Below, one piece after another: positions 17,243-26,890 of a stretch of DNA of 64,000 bases; the stretch's first letter is position 1, and each line of letters opens with the position of its first letter. Below the pieces are notes generated by a model. That model was not told the origin of the DNA and searched no databases. It worked only from the letters and a program-made list of their open reading frames with translations. The stretch lies in contig JAFSOD010000004.1 in assembly GCA_017447165.1 (NCBI GenBank), positions 243,267-307,266 of the forward strand. The letters run 5' to 3'. Origin of the DNA: Bacilli bacterium (lineage in GTDB: Bacteria; Bacillota_I; Bacilli_A; RFN20; CAG-826). Both the position numbers and the translations under genes were made by a program.

Positions 17243-17847
17243 AGTTTTTCTTTACAAATACTGACAATAATGTCTCTAATCCATATGGTGGTAGCTAGTG
17301 TTTCTTTTAAAGCTTTTTCTTTATCTTCATTAGAAAGTTTGTTTTTTAAAAGAATTATCACGTCATTGTTTATGTTTTCTTTACCTAAGGTTTTAATACA
17401 TTGAATCAAAAGCAATGTTTTATATGAATAATTGATTATTTCCTTCGCCATCGTTCTTTTAAAACATAGCTTGTTACTATAAATAAAGTATTCTTTATAA
17501 GGACCACTACTGAGATAAGAATAAGTGGCAGGAACTTGAGTTGATAAACCCATTATATTAAGAGCAAGATTACCAGATGGACAAATAGACCATTTGTGTT
17601 TCCTCGCAATACAATTAGCCACATCATCGATTGAAGGTAGAATTGGGAGTTTTAAAACCTCATCAAACAAAGAAAGACAATAGACACCATATATAATTCT
17701 TTTGATTTCTCCAGCATCTTCCATTCTTTCTAGACTTTTACTAATCGTTTTATAAGGAGCGATATCAACAAAATCATAACAAGAAAAGGATTTCAGGTTA
17801 GTTTTTTTAATTTTTTGTAATATTAGTGATTTTAGTTCTGTTTTCAT
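17239..17847 (-). CDS. AbiEi-type antitoxin (winged-helix, DUF6088-like)
   Basis: 202 residues. The N-terminal winged helix (about 1-65) includes KTISKSLERMEDAGEIKRIIYGVYCL, the usual AbiEi wing. It represses its operon and counters the coupled AbiEii gene. TACAAT ends 10 nt before the ATG and no Shine-Dalgarno is present, so the message is close to leaderless. Confidence 0.8.
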   Translation of the reverse strand: MKTELKSLILQKIKKTNLKSFSCYDFVDIAPYKTISKSLERMEDAGEIKRIIYGVYCLSLFDEVLKLPILPSIDDVANCIARKHKWSICPSGNLALNIMGLSTQVPATYSYLSSGPYKEYFIYSNKLCFKRTMAKEIINYSYKTLLLIQCIKTLGKENINNDVIILLKNKLSNEDKEKALKETLATTIWIRDIIVSICKEKL

Positions 17848-18005
17848 TGTCGTAATTATTGTATTCTTTTTGCGACATTACTTCAATATATTTTCCATTT
17901 TATTTATACGTGTCCATTTGCGTAATTTGGTAATCTTGAGTGATTTCTTTTCATTTGCTGATTCAATGTTCTTGTCTTAACAGGGGCTTCTCACTCAATA
18001 AATGA

Positions 18006-18035
18006 AAAGTACCCCAAGTGTCAAAGGGATACTTT
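18006..18035 (-). terminator. Terminator of the three-gene exported-protein operon
   Basis: A 10-bp stem (18006-18015 with 18026-18035), perfect on the minus strand with one G-U, followed by TCATTTATT. Confidence 0.75.
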
Positions 18036-18052
18036 TTGTTATATAAAACTAA

Positions 18053-20125
18053 TTAAAGTGGAATCTCCACAAAGTGACCAGAGCCGTCAATAACATGGAT
18101 TGTGGTAATAGAGGTATTATAGAACACATTAGCACCAATATAGCCACCACTCTTTAAAGAGTTCCATTCTTCTTCTGTGCCGTAATAATAAACACTTTCT
18201 AAATTTGGACAATTAGCGAATCCATAATGTGGTAAACAAGTTAATCTAGGGAAATCCACTCTAGTGACTCTAGCATCACCTTCAAAAGCGTAGCTAGGGA
18301 AATAGGCTCTAAATTCTTTTTCTGAGAGCATACTCTCTAACTGTTTAGTAACATTGTTAAAATCAAAGATAGATCCTAACTCATCACTCACATCAGTATA
18401 GAAGACACCAGGATCAGTTGGATCAGTATAGACATCTTCCTCCATCATATAGAATGAGCAATTAAATAATTCAGTAGGAGCAGGGTCAGAAGTAGGAAAG
18501 AAGTTCTCATATGCTCTTCCGGCACCCATATTCCAGTCACTTGGCCATTGTAATTCACTTGGTCGGCCATGGATTAAGAATGTTGCTCTATAGCAATCTT
18601 TAAAAGCGAAGTGACCGATATAGTTATCAGTTGGTCTAATATCATAGTTATTAAATCTCACGATTCTTAAATTAGTCATCCCTTCCATCGCTCGATTGGT
18701 GATTCTGGCAACAAGCATTTCAGTATCATCAACTACTAAAGTTTTAGGAATAGTGATATTAGTAGCCTCAGGATTAACTCCTACGACCACTAAAGACAAT
18801 GATTGGTCAGAGTTCTTAACAACATCATAGATGATGTTATCAACTTCCACTGTCTTTTGATATCCATACGTATATGGACGATAGTCTGGATTACCAGTGA
18901 CATTATCTAAATCTAAGTTGAAGTCAGAATACTCACATCTAATGAATAAGTTAGAACATCCCGCAAAAGCGGCAGTGCCCACTGTGGAACAAGAATTAGG
19001 TAATAATAAATCCGTTAAAGCGGAACAATTACCAAATGCTCCATCACCGATTCTGACGAAATCACAATATAAGTTAATTGTATCAATCATCTCATTACAG
19101 CCGTAGAAAGCATAATCAGGAATTGATGTTTCTTCTTCAAATCCGAGTACATCGATATTACATCCATTAACAGTGATTGTGTGTAATGATTTTGGTATAT
19201 ACCAAATTTGATATCCAGAGGCCCCACTCTTTTGTTGAATTGGGCGATATTGGATATGAGCTTTATTCGCTCCAAAGATACTCGCAAAGTTATAAGAATA
19301 TCCTTCAGTGCTTAAATATTTAGTGCCACCCACAAATGGTAGATAGAGATGTTCAACCCAAGGGACATTATCATAGACTCCTGCGTTAATTCTCGTGACT
19401 ACTTTATTATCAATCTTATCAGGAACAAATAACACTTTTCCTTCAGGGATATCATGTCCTTCCATTGAGAAATCCGTAATGGTGATTGATTGACCTGAAA
19501 TATCATCATTAGCCTCATATGTATAAGTTCCTACTGGAGTAGTTGGATCTCCACTAGGAGAACAAGTAAAGTAGAATTTTAAGCTTTTAATAATATGACT
19601 AGCAGCATCTTGATTAGTGGATAATTTAAAATAACTTGGTGGAACATGATATTGACTCACTAAAGAATCAAATTCATAGGTACCACTAGTCAAAGTGCCA
19701 CCAATATGGATGGTGTCACTAGCAATATAAGTAGCAAGAGAATAACCAACCTCAATAGTTAAATCACAATCAGCCTCATAATCCATCTTAATTAATCCGT
19801 TAACTGGGCTAGCTAATTCAATATAGTTATGCTCAGTACTAGTAAAGTCAACAAAGCAATCCGCTGCACTATAATGACTAATATCAGGGGAAAGACGGAG
19901 ATCAATTTTAGAACCCATATCGGTATAAATTGATCCTGTGGCATAGTTATCGGAATCTGGATCAGCATAATCAACAACCTTATGATCTTTATCTAAAGTC
20001 ATCGTGTAAGGACTCTTATAAGAGCTACCTAATTCAAAATTAGGACTACTAATAATGGTGATTGCACTAACAGCAACACCAGATAACGCCATTAGACTAG
20101 TTAAGAGTAATACTTTCTTTTTCAT
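18053..20125 (-). CDS. Secreted BspA-type leucine-rich repeat protein
   Basis: 690 residues. A signal peptide (KKKVLLLTSLMALSGVAVSA) is followed by a beta-rich region and then BspA-like LRR units, each with 'AF-C--L--I-LP' wording (for example GDGAFGNCSALTDLLLP and GTAAFAGCSNL). A final repeat near the end, CPNLESVYYYGTEEEWN, is typical of gut bacterial LRR proteins. It probably binds a surface or host ligand. It lies 12 nt after the lipoprotein gene, in the same operon. Confidence 0.8.
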   Translation of the reverse strand: MKKKVLLLTSLMALSGVAVSAITIISSPNFELGSSYKSPYTMTLDKDHKVVDYADPDSDNYATGSIYTDMGSKIDLRLSPDISHYSAADCFVDFTSTEHNYIELASPVNGLIKMDYEADCDLTIEVGYSLATYIASDTIHIGGTLTSGTYEFDSLVSQYHVPPSYFKLSTNQDAASHIIKSLKFYFTCSPSGDPTTPVGTYTYEANDDISGQSITITDFSMEGHDIPEGKVLFVPDKIDNKVVTRINAGVYDNVPWVEHLYLPFVGGTKYLSTEGYSYNFASIFGANKAHIQYRPIQQKSGASGYQIWYIPKSLHTITVNGCNIDVLGFEEETSIPDYAFYGCNEMIDTINLYCDFVRIGDGAFGNCSALTDLLLPNSCSTVGTAAFAGCSNLFIRCEYSDFNLDLDNVTGNPDYRPYTYGYQKTVEVDNIIYDVVKNSDQSLSLVVVGVNPEATNITIPKTLVVDDTEMLVARITNRAMEGMTNLRIVRFNNYDIRPTDNYIGHFAFKDCYRATFLIHGRPSELQWPSDWNMGAGRAYENFFPTSDPAPTELFNCSFYMMEEDVYTDPTDPGVFYTDVSDELGSIFDFNNVTKQLESMLSEKEFRAYFPSYAFEGDARVTRVDFPRLTCLPHYGFANCPNLESVYYYGTEEEWNSLKSGGYIGANVFYNTSITTIHVIDGSGHFVEIPL

Positions 20126-20137
20126 CTCTATTACCTC

Positions 20138-21490
20138 CTACCAATCTAAAGAATCCGCGAGATGATAAAGCATCTCGTTAGTGATTTTAAGTCTATGCTC
20201 AAATGGCGCGTCAAAAATCTCACCTTCACTATATTGAAGGACCACTTGTTTGCTTTGAATAACTGGAGAGAAATGAAAACTCGATCCTTGAAGTAACTCA
20301 TAACGATGATCCGCTAATTTGATATAGGAAGTTGATAAATAAATGTCATAGGCCATTGTTAAACCTATACGATAATATCCAGTGATATCATCATCATTAA
20401 CAGTTTTGGTATATGTTAAGTATTGACTAGCGATATCATATGATTTTGTGTAACAAGGTTCTACTGATAAATCCACTATAGCCTCATCTTCTAAAGTTAC
20501 GTGACCTCCAGGAATCTCACCTTGTTCATTGCGGTAGATATTTTCAAAATCTGCTAAGAAAGTTGTGGAGTTAGAAAATGCTCCAGTCGTGCCATATAAT
20601 AAGCCGTTATATTTAGGAACAGCTTCATATTCTAAACCATATGTAAATGTATAATCATTTAACTCATTCCACATATCGTTATATGGATTTAATTTGTTAA
20701 ACGCTAATTCATTTTCAACAGTCTCACCTTGCTTATGATATATCGCATTGCCGTGGTTTAGGGTGATACACTGCATTCTCCCTAAATAAGTTAATGCGTG
20801 AATCGTATCATCTTTTCTATATGTTTTTTGTAGATGGAAATCAGTTTCATCGTTTCTTACTGCGCGGCCATAATATCTTTTTTCTGCTGTTCTAAATTTA
20901 TTTCTAAATTCCATATCTTGATGAATCGCGTTAAGAGAATAATCCCAACCAATAAATGTTTTCACGTTATTATCATCAATGACTTCATCTGGGAAATCTT
21001 CTCCAGTATATTCCACTGATTGATAATATCCAACAGTGGTTTCTTGTATCACTGGTTCATCTTCAAATCTCGTATCAATAAATTTACAGTTATATCCATG
21101 GAAATCAGGGTTATTGATAATATCAAAACCAAAGGTCACATCCACTCCGTTAATAGCGATGTCTAAAGAGTGATGACCAATCTCCCCTAAGAAATGACGA
21201 TAGTCCACAGGAATATGTTTTTCTAAGAAATCAAATGATTGATGTGTTAAATCGTTATACATCACATCAAGTTCAATATTACATTCATCCCAACCAGCGA
21301 TTTTAATACCACTACTAGGGATATTAATAACATTAATAGAGGCAATCTCTACTCCTTCTTTACCCACTCTTATAAGAGCTTCTTCTGGAGGGGTATATGC
21401 CCACTTAGGAGAGGATTTAGGCTCTTCTATGCCACAACTAATTAATGTAGTAGTGAGGCTAATAGTAAATAGAATAGATAACTTTTTCAT
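20138..21490 (-). CDS. Lipoprotein, function unknown
   Basis: About 450 residues. The ATG at 21490 is chosen because AGGTGA lies just upstream; the longer frame starts with that GTG. The lipoprotein signal is MKKLSILFTISLTTTLISC, with the lipobox cysteine at 19. The mature part is beta-rich with many Tyr and Asp; no family was recognised. It is anchored on the outer face of the membrane and sits between two other exported proteins in one operon. Confidence 0.72.
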   Translation of the reverse strand: MKKLSILFTISLTTTLISCGIEEPKSSPKWAYTPPEEALIRVGKEGVEIASINVINIPSSGIKIAGWDECNIELDVMYNDLTHQSFDFLEKHIPVDYRHFLGEIGHHSLDIAINGVDVTFGFDIINNPDFHGYNCKFIDTRFEDEPVIQETTVGYYQSVEYTGEDFPDEVIDDNNVKTFIGWDYSLNAIHQDMEFRNKFRTAEKRYYGRAVRNDETDFHLQKTYRKDDTIHALTYLGRMQCITLNHGNAIYHKQGETVENELAFNKLNPYNDMWNELNDYTFTYGLEYEAVPKYNGLLYGTTGAFSNSTTFLADFENIYRNEQGEIPGGHVTLEDEAIVDLSVEPCYTKSYDIASQYLTYTKTVNDDDITGYYRIGLTMAYDIYLSTSYIKLADHRYELLQGSSFHFSPVIQSKQVVLQYSEGEIFDAPFEHRLKITNEMLYHLADSLDW

Positions 21491-21499
21491 ATCGCTCAC

Positions 21500-24274
21500 C
21501 TACCTCACTTGCATATAGATACCACGGACAATCAGATCGCTTGTCACGTGGACAAAGGACTTATCCCAACCAACGAAGAAATATCCTTCCATATATTGGT
21601 CTCTTATTTCTGGAGTTGGTTCACTAGATGTCGTGTTCTCTTCGACCTTAGAGTCGACATAGACCACATTATTATGTCCGTCTAAGAAATAGACGGTGTA
21701 ATAGATAATCTTATGCCAATTAATATCAATATATAAATCTTGTCCTTCAATCATCTCTAAGGTGTCACCAACATTTAAGGTTTGATCTCCACTTGGGAAA
21801 TGGACTAGATATGATTCAAAGCGATATCCATCTCTTTTCTCTGGGAGCTTTAAAGTGTATTCAGCTCCTGGACGATATTTACCCATATCGATATATTGTC
21901 CAGTATTATCGTCTTTAATATAAATATTATGAGCGTCAGGAGCATCAAAATTAATAGTAATCACCTTATCTTCAATAAAGCCCACTAAAGGATTAACTTT
22001 CACAGTAAATTTCGCAGTAAACTGAGCCTCAGTCGCATAGGCAACTTGAATCTCACCTGAATCAGTAATAGTGATCAAATCTTTACTTGCCTCATCTACT
22101 TCAAAAGTGAACATCTTAAATGATAAATCACCTAACCAGCTTTCAATTAAATAGACTTCACTATCTGGGGCCATTTTTTGGACATCAGTTCTCATCCTCA
22201 CTCCATCCCAAGTACGGAACTTCAAGATGTCATAATCATTAATATTCGCGATCGTTTTATCTAAATCAATCGTATCCACTGAGTCATCAGAATAACATTC
22301 TAGGTCATTAGAGAAATGGACACGTAATATGTATGTTTTGAATAAGTCTATGGAGAAGTCGATATCAAAGATCGCGATAACAATATCTAGCCCAACCTTC
22401 GCCCCCATTAAGACATATAAATCAATAGAGACATTACCAGTTAACTTTTCTCCTTCACTACTATTAGTGATTGTCGCTGATAAGTTACCTTGAATACCAA
22501 TCTTCACATAGAATTCTGCGTATAGCTCTACGTGTAAGAATTTATATGTTCCTTTGATATATAACGCACCTGATAATCTAAAGGCCACTCTAAATTCTGC
22601 TAGACCCATGAAATAGAAATCCCAGGAACTAGCTTCTTTTACATCTTGATGGGTATCACTATCTCCTCCACTCTTATTAGAGAAGTTAAGTACTACACGA
22701 TTTGATTTCCACTGTTTTTTAACAAAGAACATCGCTTCGACTGTTAAATCAATAATGAGTTCCATTCTAAATTGGAACATTAATGGTTCATATACAGGAA
22801 CCTCTATTTCAAATAGAGGAATTGTGGTTTTATTGCCTTCAGTTTTTGCTTTCGCCTCATCACTTTCGTTAACTTTCTTAAAGAAGTTATCGTTACCGGC
22901 TTTCGCGTTATTGACTTCGTTAGCTAAATCGTTTTTGATTTTCTCACTAGATTCATCTTGGATGTTCTGATCATTGATAATGACATAGAAGGTATGCGAT
23001 TCTTCAATATCTTCCACCATCTTCACTTTATAAGAGACACCAACAGGGACAATCCATTTCTTTTTTAGTCCAACATCAAAATCAATATGATACTCACTGA
23101 TTCTGGTATATTCATATTTTAAAGTGAGGAATAAGCCTGCTGTTCCCTCTTCATTCTTACAGAGTTCGATATTACTCACATAGATAGAGAATGAGAAAGT
23201 AAACTTCCCATCATAATAGTTAAATGTAAAATCAAAATGTAATTGATCTAAGATTCCACCTAAAACATTACTATCAGTGCTCTTAGTTTCTTTAGCAAAG
23301 AATGAGAGCAAAGCTCTAGAAGTATCAGAATATCTAATTTGTCTTTGAAGTGTATCTTCATCCACTAAGATATTCACATTAGTGAAATCGATAAGCTCTA
23401 CTGATTTTCTTCTTAATTTCTTATAGATCTTATCTCCTTCAGGTTCTTCATAATAGATACGAGTGGTCCCGTCTCCATTATCAACTTGTTTAACAAACTC
23501 TCCATAGAAATCAATTATTCCCAGCTCATCATTAGAGACATCTTGTTTCACTAAGAAGATTTCTCCAGGAGTGAGGCTAGGGAGGGAACCACTATAATCG
23601 AAGGAATAGATAGAGTTCTCATCGACATCTTCATTAGTGACATAAGATAAGCCAAGTACAGGAATAGAACTATCAAGTTCATATTCATCGATAGTCTCTG
23701 GTTCACTTGGGTCATCTTCTATTTCAATAGTGAGTCTTCTAATAGAAGGATCTTTAGATTCAAAGCTAAGATTCTCATCATAGAGATTCACAAAATAGAT
23801 CTCTCCATAATGGAAAGAATCATTTAAAGTCACAGATAAACGATTATCTTCTGCGTAATATAAAACATCTAATATGTCATTATCCACATTAGTAACTGTT
23901 AAATAATCACTAGCGTTATTTCTATAGATAATCTTTTGATATTCACTTTTTAAAGTACGAGGCCCTCTAACTTCATTTACATTAGAGAATACTATTCCGA
24001 CTTTAGAGTTTCTTTTCGCGTCTAATATAGATGAAGATAATCGAGCTTGTTTATTTTCTGGAATCTCTTCAAAGTCTCCGTCTAACACTGGCTTAAAGTT
24101 TTCATCATGAGTAACATGAACTTCAGGATTCCATCCTGTTAAGATATCTAGCATCTGATCATCATCTAAGTGATAATCAGAATTATCATCACTCTTAAGA
24201 GTAAAAGGGGTGCATGAACTCACTAGCATCGCTAAGAGTGATGCACCTAGGAATAATGATCTAAACTTTTTCAC
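21500..24274 (-). CDS. Large lipoprotein with C-terminal InlB-like repeat
   Basis: About 924 residues. The true start is the GTG at 24274: TGGAGGT (24282-24287) lies 7 nt upstream, inside the longer frame. The lipobox is LVSSC (Cys21). The mature part is beta-rich. The C-terminal 100 residues hold two InlB/Listeria-Bacteroides-type units (GYRFESYLV and then YTVYFLDGHNN ... GYFFVGWDKS). It is a cell-surface protein, first of a three-gene operon (lipoprotein, lipoprotein, LRR). Its promoter region overlaps the end of a truncated AbiEii gene. Confidence 0.75.
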   Translation of the reverse strand: MKKFRSLFLGASLLAMLVSSCTPFTLKSDDNSDYHLDDDQMLDILTGWNPEVHVTHDENFKPVLDGDFEEIPENKQARLSSSILDAKRNSKVGIVFSNVNEVRGPRTLKSEYQKIIYRNNASDYLTVTNVDNDILDVLYYAEDNRLSVTLNDSFHYGEIYFVNLYDENLSFESKDPSIRRLTIEIEDDPSEPETIDEYELDSSIPVLGLSYVTNEDVDENSIYSFDYSGSLPSLTPGEIFLVKQDVSNDELGIIDFYGEFVKQVDNGDGTTRIYYEEPEGDKIYKKLRRKSVELIDFTNVNILVDEDTLQRQIRYSDTSRALLSFFAKETKSTDSNVLGGILDQLHFDFTFNYYDGKFTFSFSIYVSNIELCKNEEGTAGLFLTLKYEYTRISEYHIDFDVGLKKKWIVPVGVSYKVKMVEDIEESHTFYVIINDQNIQDESSEKIKNDLANEVNNAKAGNDNFFKKVNESDEAKAKTEGNKTTIPLFEIEVPVYEPLMFQFRMELIIDLTVEAMFFVKKQWKSNRVVLNFSNKSGGDSDTHQDVKEASSWDFYFMGLAEFRVAFRLSGALYIKGTYKFLHVELYAEFYVKIGIQGNLSATITNSSEGEKLTGNVSIDLYVLMGAKVGLDIVIAIFDIDFSIDLFKTYILRVHFSNDLECYSDDSVDTIDLDKTIANINDYDILKFRTWDGVRMRTDVQKMAPDSEVYLIESWLGDLSFKMFTFEVDEASKDLITITDSGEIQVAYATEAQFTAKFTVKVNPLVGFIEDKVITINFDAPDAHNIYIKDDNTGQYIDMGKYRPGAEYTLKLPEKRDGYRFESYLVHFPSGDQTLNVGDTLEMIEGQDLYIDINWHKIIYYTVYFLDGHNNVVYVDSKVEENTTSSEPTPEIRDQYMEGYFFVGWDKSFVHVTSDLIVRGIYMQVR

Positions 24275-24279
24275 TATAG

Positions 24280-24867
24280 TTACCTCCAATATTGAAAGCT
24301 TTTATGAAATAAACTGACAATAATATGACAAATTGTATGTGGAGCAAATGCTGTTAATTTATCAGCAAGCATTTCCTCGACAGATGGTGTTTTTACAATT
24401 ACGTCATCGCCACTACAAATAAGGAGGTTACTTTTAATAGGTCTTTGTTCTAATTTTTTATAACGATTATTAGCAAACAACACATCAACTATAATAGTTA
24501 CTTCTCTTTCTGTTCTTGGTGACGCATATTTGATGCGAAAATGTTTTTTAGAAATTGTTTTATTGGTGCTTCTGATTGATTCCTCAAACGATAAAAATGG
24601 AAATATTCTAGATGCTTTATTTATATAAGATTCAATGTCATAGCCTGGTTCAACTAATATGTCAACATCGGTAGATAGTCTTTTAGGCGTTTCATTTAAT
24701 AGCATTAAACTTGAGCCACCTTTAAATATGAAATCAGTACCAACCATAGACAATGTTTCAACTAAACCCAGAGCAAAAATAGATCTTTGAGCAAGTTCTG
24801 GATCAACGTTATATTTGTCTTTTATTCTTTTAATATTCTCTAGTGAGTATGTTTCTTTTTGTATCAT
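24280..24867 (-). pseudogene. AbiEii-like toxin truncated at its C-terminus
   Basis: 195 residues, against about 300 for intact relatives. The nucleotidyltransferase core is kept: FKGGSSL (48-54), STDVDI (65-70), and SVEEMLADKLTAFAPHT near the end. It then runs into an unrelated tail (CHIIVSLFHKSFQYWR) that coincides with the leader of the downstream lipoprotein. This looks like a rearrangement that removed the last third. Whether the remnant is active is unknown. It overlaps the AbiEi stop by 4 nt. Confidence 0.65.
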
Positions 24868-25574
24868 TTAAATAACTCCTTTTTGTCATCGTTAAGATTA
24901 TTAAGTAAGTTTTTATAGGCGTTTCTTCTTTTCGCATAAGCCACAATTGTTTTGTATCTTAAAACATAATCAGTAACTATATTGTTTACCATAATTGGTA
25001 CTTCTGCCCCTTCATAAAAAGAATTGAGAAAACGGTCACAAATAATATCAACAAATAGTTTTTCGATTGTGGTAGCATGCTTTTTCAAATTAATTGGTGC
25101 CTTGCTGACATATGGTCTTACAACAATAGTACAATCATCACCATAATGATATAATTCATCACTGCTTGGATTAAGTAGGACAGAATTAAACTGGTTTGAA
25201 TCTCTTATTTCAAAAAAAACATGTTCTACATAATAATTAGGGACTTCAACAACTATTATTGTTTTAGCAAGAAGGTGATTCAAAAACTGATTTAAGATGG
25301 TACTTTCATAAATAATAAACTCAAAATCATCACCATATCTTGTTGTTAAAAACGTTTTTAATCTAATTGAGTCGTCATAATGCAAATCATCATCGAAAAT
25401 ATTCTTTTTTTGGTTAGCACAATAAAAACCACGTTCTAATCTAATAATCTCGTCATTTTTAATCATTTTATTGATTGCTTTGTAGAACGCAATTTTGCTT
25501 TCCCCTTTGTGAGAATCAAAATAAAGTTCCTTTAGTTCATCCAATTTATATATTTTTTCTTTTTCTAACACCAT
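24864..25574 (-). CDS. AbiEi-like antitoxin (winged-helix)
   Basis: About 236 residues from the ATG at 25574. The winged-helix N-terminus includes SKIAFYKAINKMIKNDEIIRLERGFYC. The C-terminal half is typical of AbiEi-like proteins coupled to nucleotidyltransferases. A perfect TATAAT (25581-25586) places the transcription start on the A of this ATG, so an upstream in-frame start at 25595 is rejected. Its toxin partner is truncated. Confidence 0.72.
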   Translation of the reverse strand: MVLEKEKIYKLDELKELYFDSHKGESKIAFYKAINKMIKNDEIIRLERGFYCANQKKNIFDDDLHYDDSIRLKTFLTTRYGDDFEFIIYESTILNQFLNHLLAKTIIVVEVPNYYVEHVFFEIRDSNQFNSVLLNPSSDELYHYGDDCTIVVRPYVSKAPINLKKHATTIEKLFVDIICDRFLNSFYEGAEVPIMVNNIVTDYVLRYKTIVAYAKRRNAYKNLLNNLNDDKKELFK

Positions 25575-25580
25575 GCAACC

Positions 25581-25586
25581 ATTATA
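25581..25586 (-). promoter_or_regulatory. -10 box giving a leaderless AbiEi message
   Basis: Minus-strand TATAAT ends exactly 6 nt before the ATG at 25574, which is the geometry expected for transcription starting on the start codon. The -35 is poor. Confidence 0.45.
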
Positions 25587-25595
25587 TACCAACAA

Positions 25596-25771
25596 AAAAC
25601 AAATAGTTATACTTTTTCCACTTTTTTATATTTATGGAGAAAGTTAACCTTATTTGTACACTAAACAATCTAAGTGGCCTACACTCAATGTGGGAGACTT
25701 TTTGTTTGAATGCGTTTATTCAATCAAAGTGATTTGCAATTTTTCGTCGGAGTGATTTGCAATCTTTTTGG
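25596..25771. other. Non-coding stretch with a short tandem repeat
   Basis: No gene was seen. AGTGATTTGCAAT occurs twice, at 25729 and 25751 (22-bp period, unit AGTGATTTGCAATTTTTCGTCGG), the second copy diverging at its end. It may be what is left of a start-region array like those upstream of the DUF4143 ATPases. A weak hairpin (CCTACAC/GTGGGAG) lies at about 25680-25700. Confidence 0.4.
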
Positions 25772-25998
25772 ACATCCTAATTAAGAAAAGATTCTAGTTA
25801 TTTTTTGAATATGTTTCAAAGCTGCTATTAAACGGGAAACAAGTCACTAAATCATGAGGTGGCTCCATAGAATAGAAAAATAGATAATCTTTATATAATC
25901 TAAGAGTCTTACCTCTTTTCTTATTTTGTTGATATTGTAAGAACTTAAACATCTTAGGATCACTCTCAAGATAATTAACAGAGTTCTTCCCTTCTTTT
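25772..25998 (-). pseudogene. Duplicated 3' fragment of the unknown gene at 28.8 kb
   Basis: This stretch is nearly identical, in the same orientation, to 28763-28990, the last ~65 codons and downstream flank of the unknown gene at 28786-29889. The frame matches KFLQYQQNKKRGKTLRLYKDY with a few substitutions. Similarity stops abruptly at 25998. It is a segmental duplication about 3 kb from its source, on the far side of the AbiE genes. Confidence 0.85.
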
Positions 25999-26007
25999 CA
26001 GTAAAAC

Positions 26008-26036
26008 TTTACATATTTGTAGAGTTATGCTTAAAT
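26008..26036 (+). promoter_or_regulatory. Promoter of the orphan AbiEi gene (leaderless geometry)
   Basis: TTTACA (26008-26013), 17-bp spacer, TTAAAT (26031-26036). The expected transcription start is 26043, the A of the start codon. Confidence 0.5.
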
Positions 26037-26042
26037 TATGGT

Positions 26043-26777
26043 ATGAAAATAATACCAGAAATATTTACTTATGAAGATGTTGAAGAATTATATCCAAATA
26101 TAAAAAACTTTTATGCGTTCGTGAATCGTGCAGCAAAAAGAGGAGAAATAAAGAAAATAAAAAAAGGCCTATATGCCTTAGTGGATCGTTCTACAGGTGG
26201 GATATATGTTTCTAGATTCCAAATAGCGTCTCGCCTATTTAACGACTCATATTTTTCCTATCATGAGGCACTTGAATACTATGGTCTAACAACTCAAGTA
26301 TTTGTGTCACGTTTCACATACTTAACGCATGTATATGTTAATGACTTGGAATTTGAAAACATTGTCTACTCTTCAAAAATGAGCATGTGCAATTTAGAAA
26401 TAATTGATCGTATGAAAGAAAATGGAATTAGAGTGGTTTCATTAGAACGTGCGATTGTTGATTCAATTGATAATCCTGGCTATGCTGGTGGATTAGAAGA
26501 AATAGAATACGCTCTAGATGCTTGTAGAGATTTACATTTGGATAAAGTAATCAAGATGCTTGAATACTATGATAAAGCATATCTATATCAGAAAGTTGGC
26601 TATCTATTTGAAAAACACTTTTGGAATAGAGTGCCAGAGTCCTTCTATCAATTATGTTTATCTAAGTCAGGCAACAAAATCCAATACTTTGAATCAAAAG
26701 TAGGCTTTGCCAAATTAGTACTTAAATGGAAACTAATGGTGCCAATAGAAAGGAGTATGCCTGATGAAATATTCTAA
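26043..26777 (+). CDS. AbiEi-type antitoxin, paralogue without toxin
   Basis: 244 residues, clearly homologous over its whole length to the AbiEi at 27819-28553 (shared FQIASRLF, YFSYHEALEYYGL, RVVSLERAI and LYQKVGYLFEKHF). The N-terminal winged helix covers about 1-60. The gene ends as in the intact pair, but the toxin frame that should overlap it stops after six codons. It is therefore an orphan antitoxin, possibly still a regulator or an anti-addiction factor. Confidence 0.82.
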   Translation: MKIIPEIFTYEDVEELYPNIKNFYAFVNRAAKRGEIKKIKKGLYALVDRSTGGIYVSRFQIASRLFNDSYFSYHEALEYYGLTTQVFVSRFTYLTHVYVNDLEFENIVYSSKMSMCNLEIIDRMKENGIRVVSLERAIVDSIDNPGYAGGLEEIEYALDACRDLHLDKVIKMLEYYDKAYLYQKVGYLFEKHFWNRVPESFYQLCLSKSGNKIQYFESKVGFAKLVLKWKLMVPIERSMPDEIF

Positions 26778-26784
26778 ATCATGA
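26764..26784 (+). pseudogene. Six-codon remnant of an AbiEii toxin start
   Basis: ATGAAATATTCT overlaps the antitoxin stop by 14 nt, exactly as ATGAACTATTCT does in the intact pair at 27832. The frame ends at TGA after MKYSKS, where sequence resembling the duplicated element (AAATCATGAGGTG) begins. The toxin gene appears to have been lost at this junction. Confidence 0.65.
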
Positions 26785-26890
26785 GGTGTTTCCACAAAAT
26801 AACGACACTTAGCAATCCACGATTAAAACAGTGGCATGTTTTTCGTCTTAATGATAATAAAACCCTTCCACTTGTTTCATGTCCATTTGG

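Noticed and set aside
24275-24289. ATG start for the large lipoprotein at 24289
   Set aside because: The ATGGAGGTA at that point is the ribosome binding site itself. The GTG at 24274 gives correct spacing and a normal lipoprotein signal.
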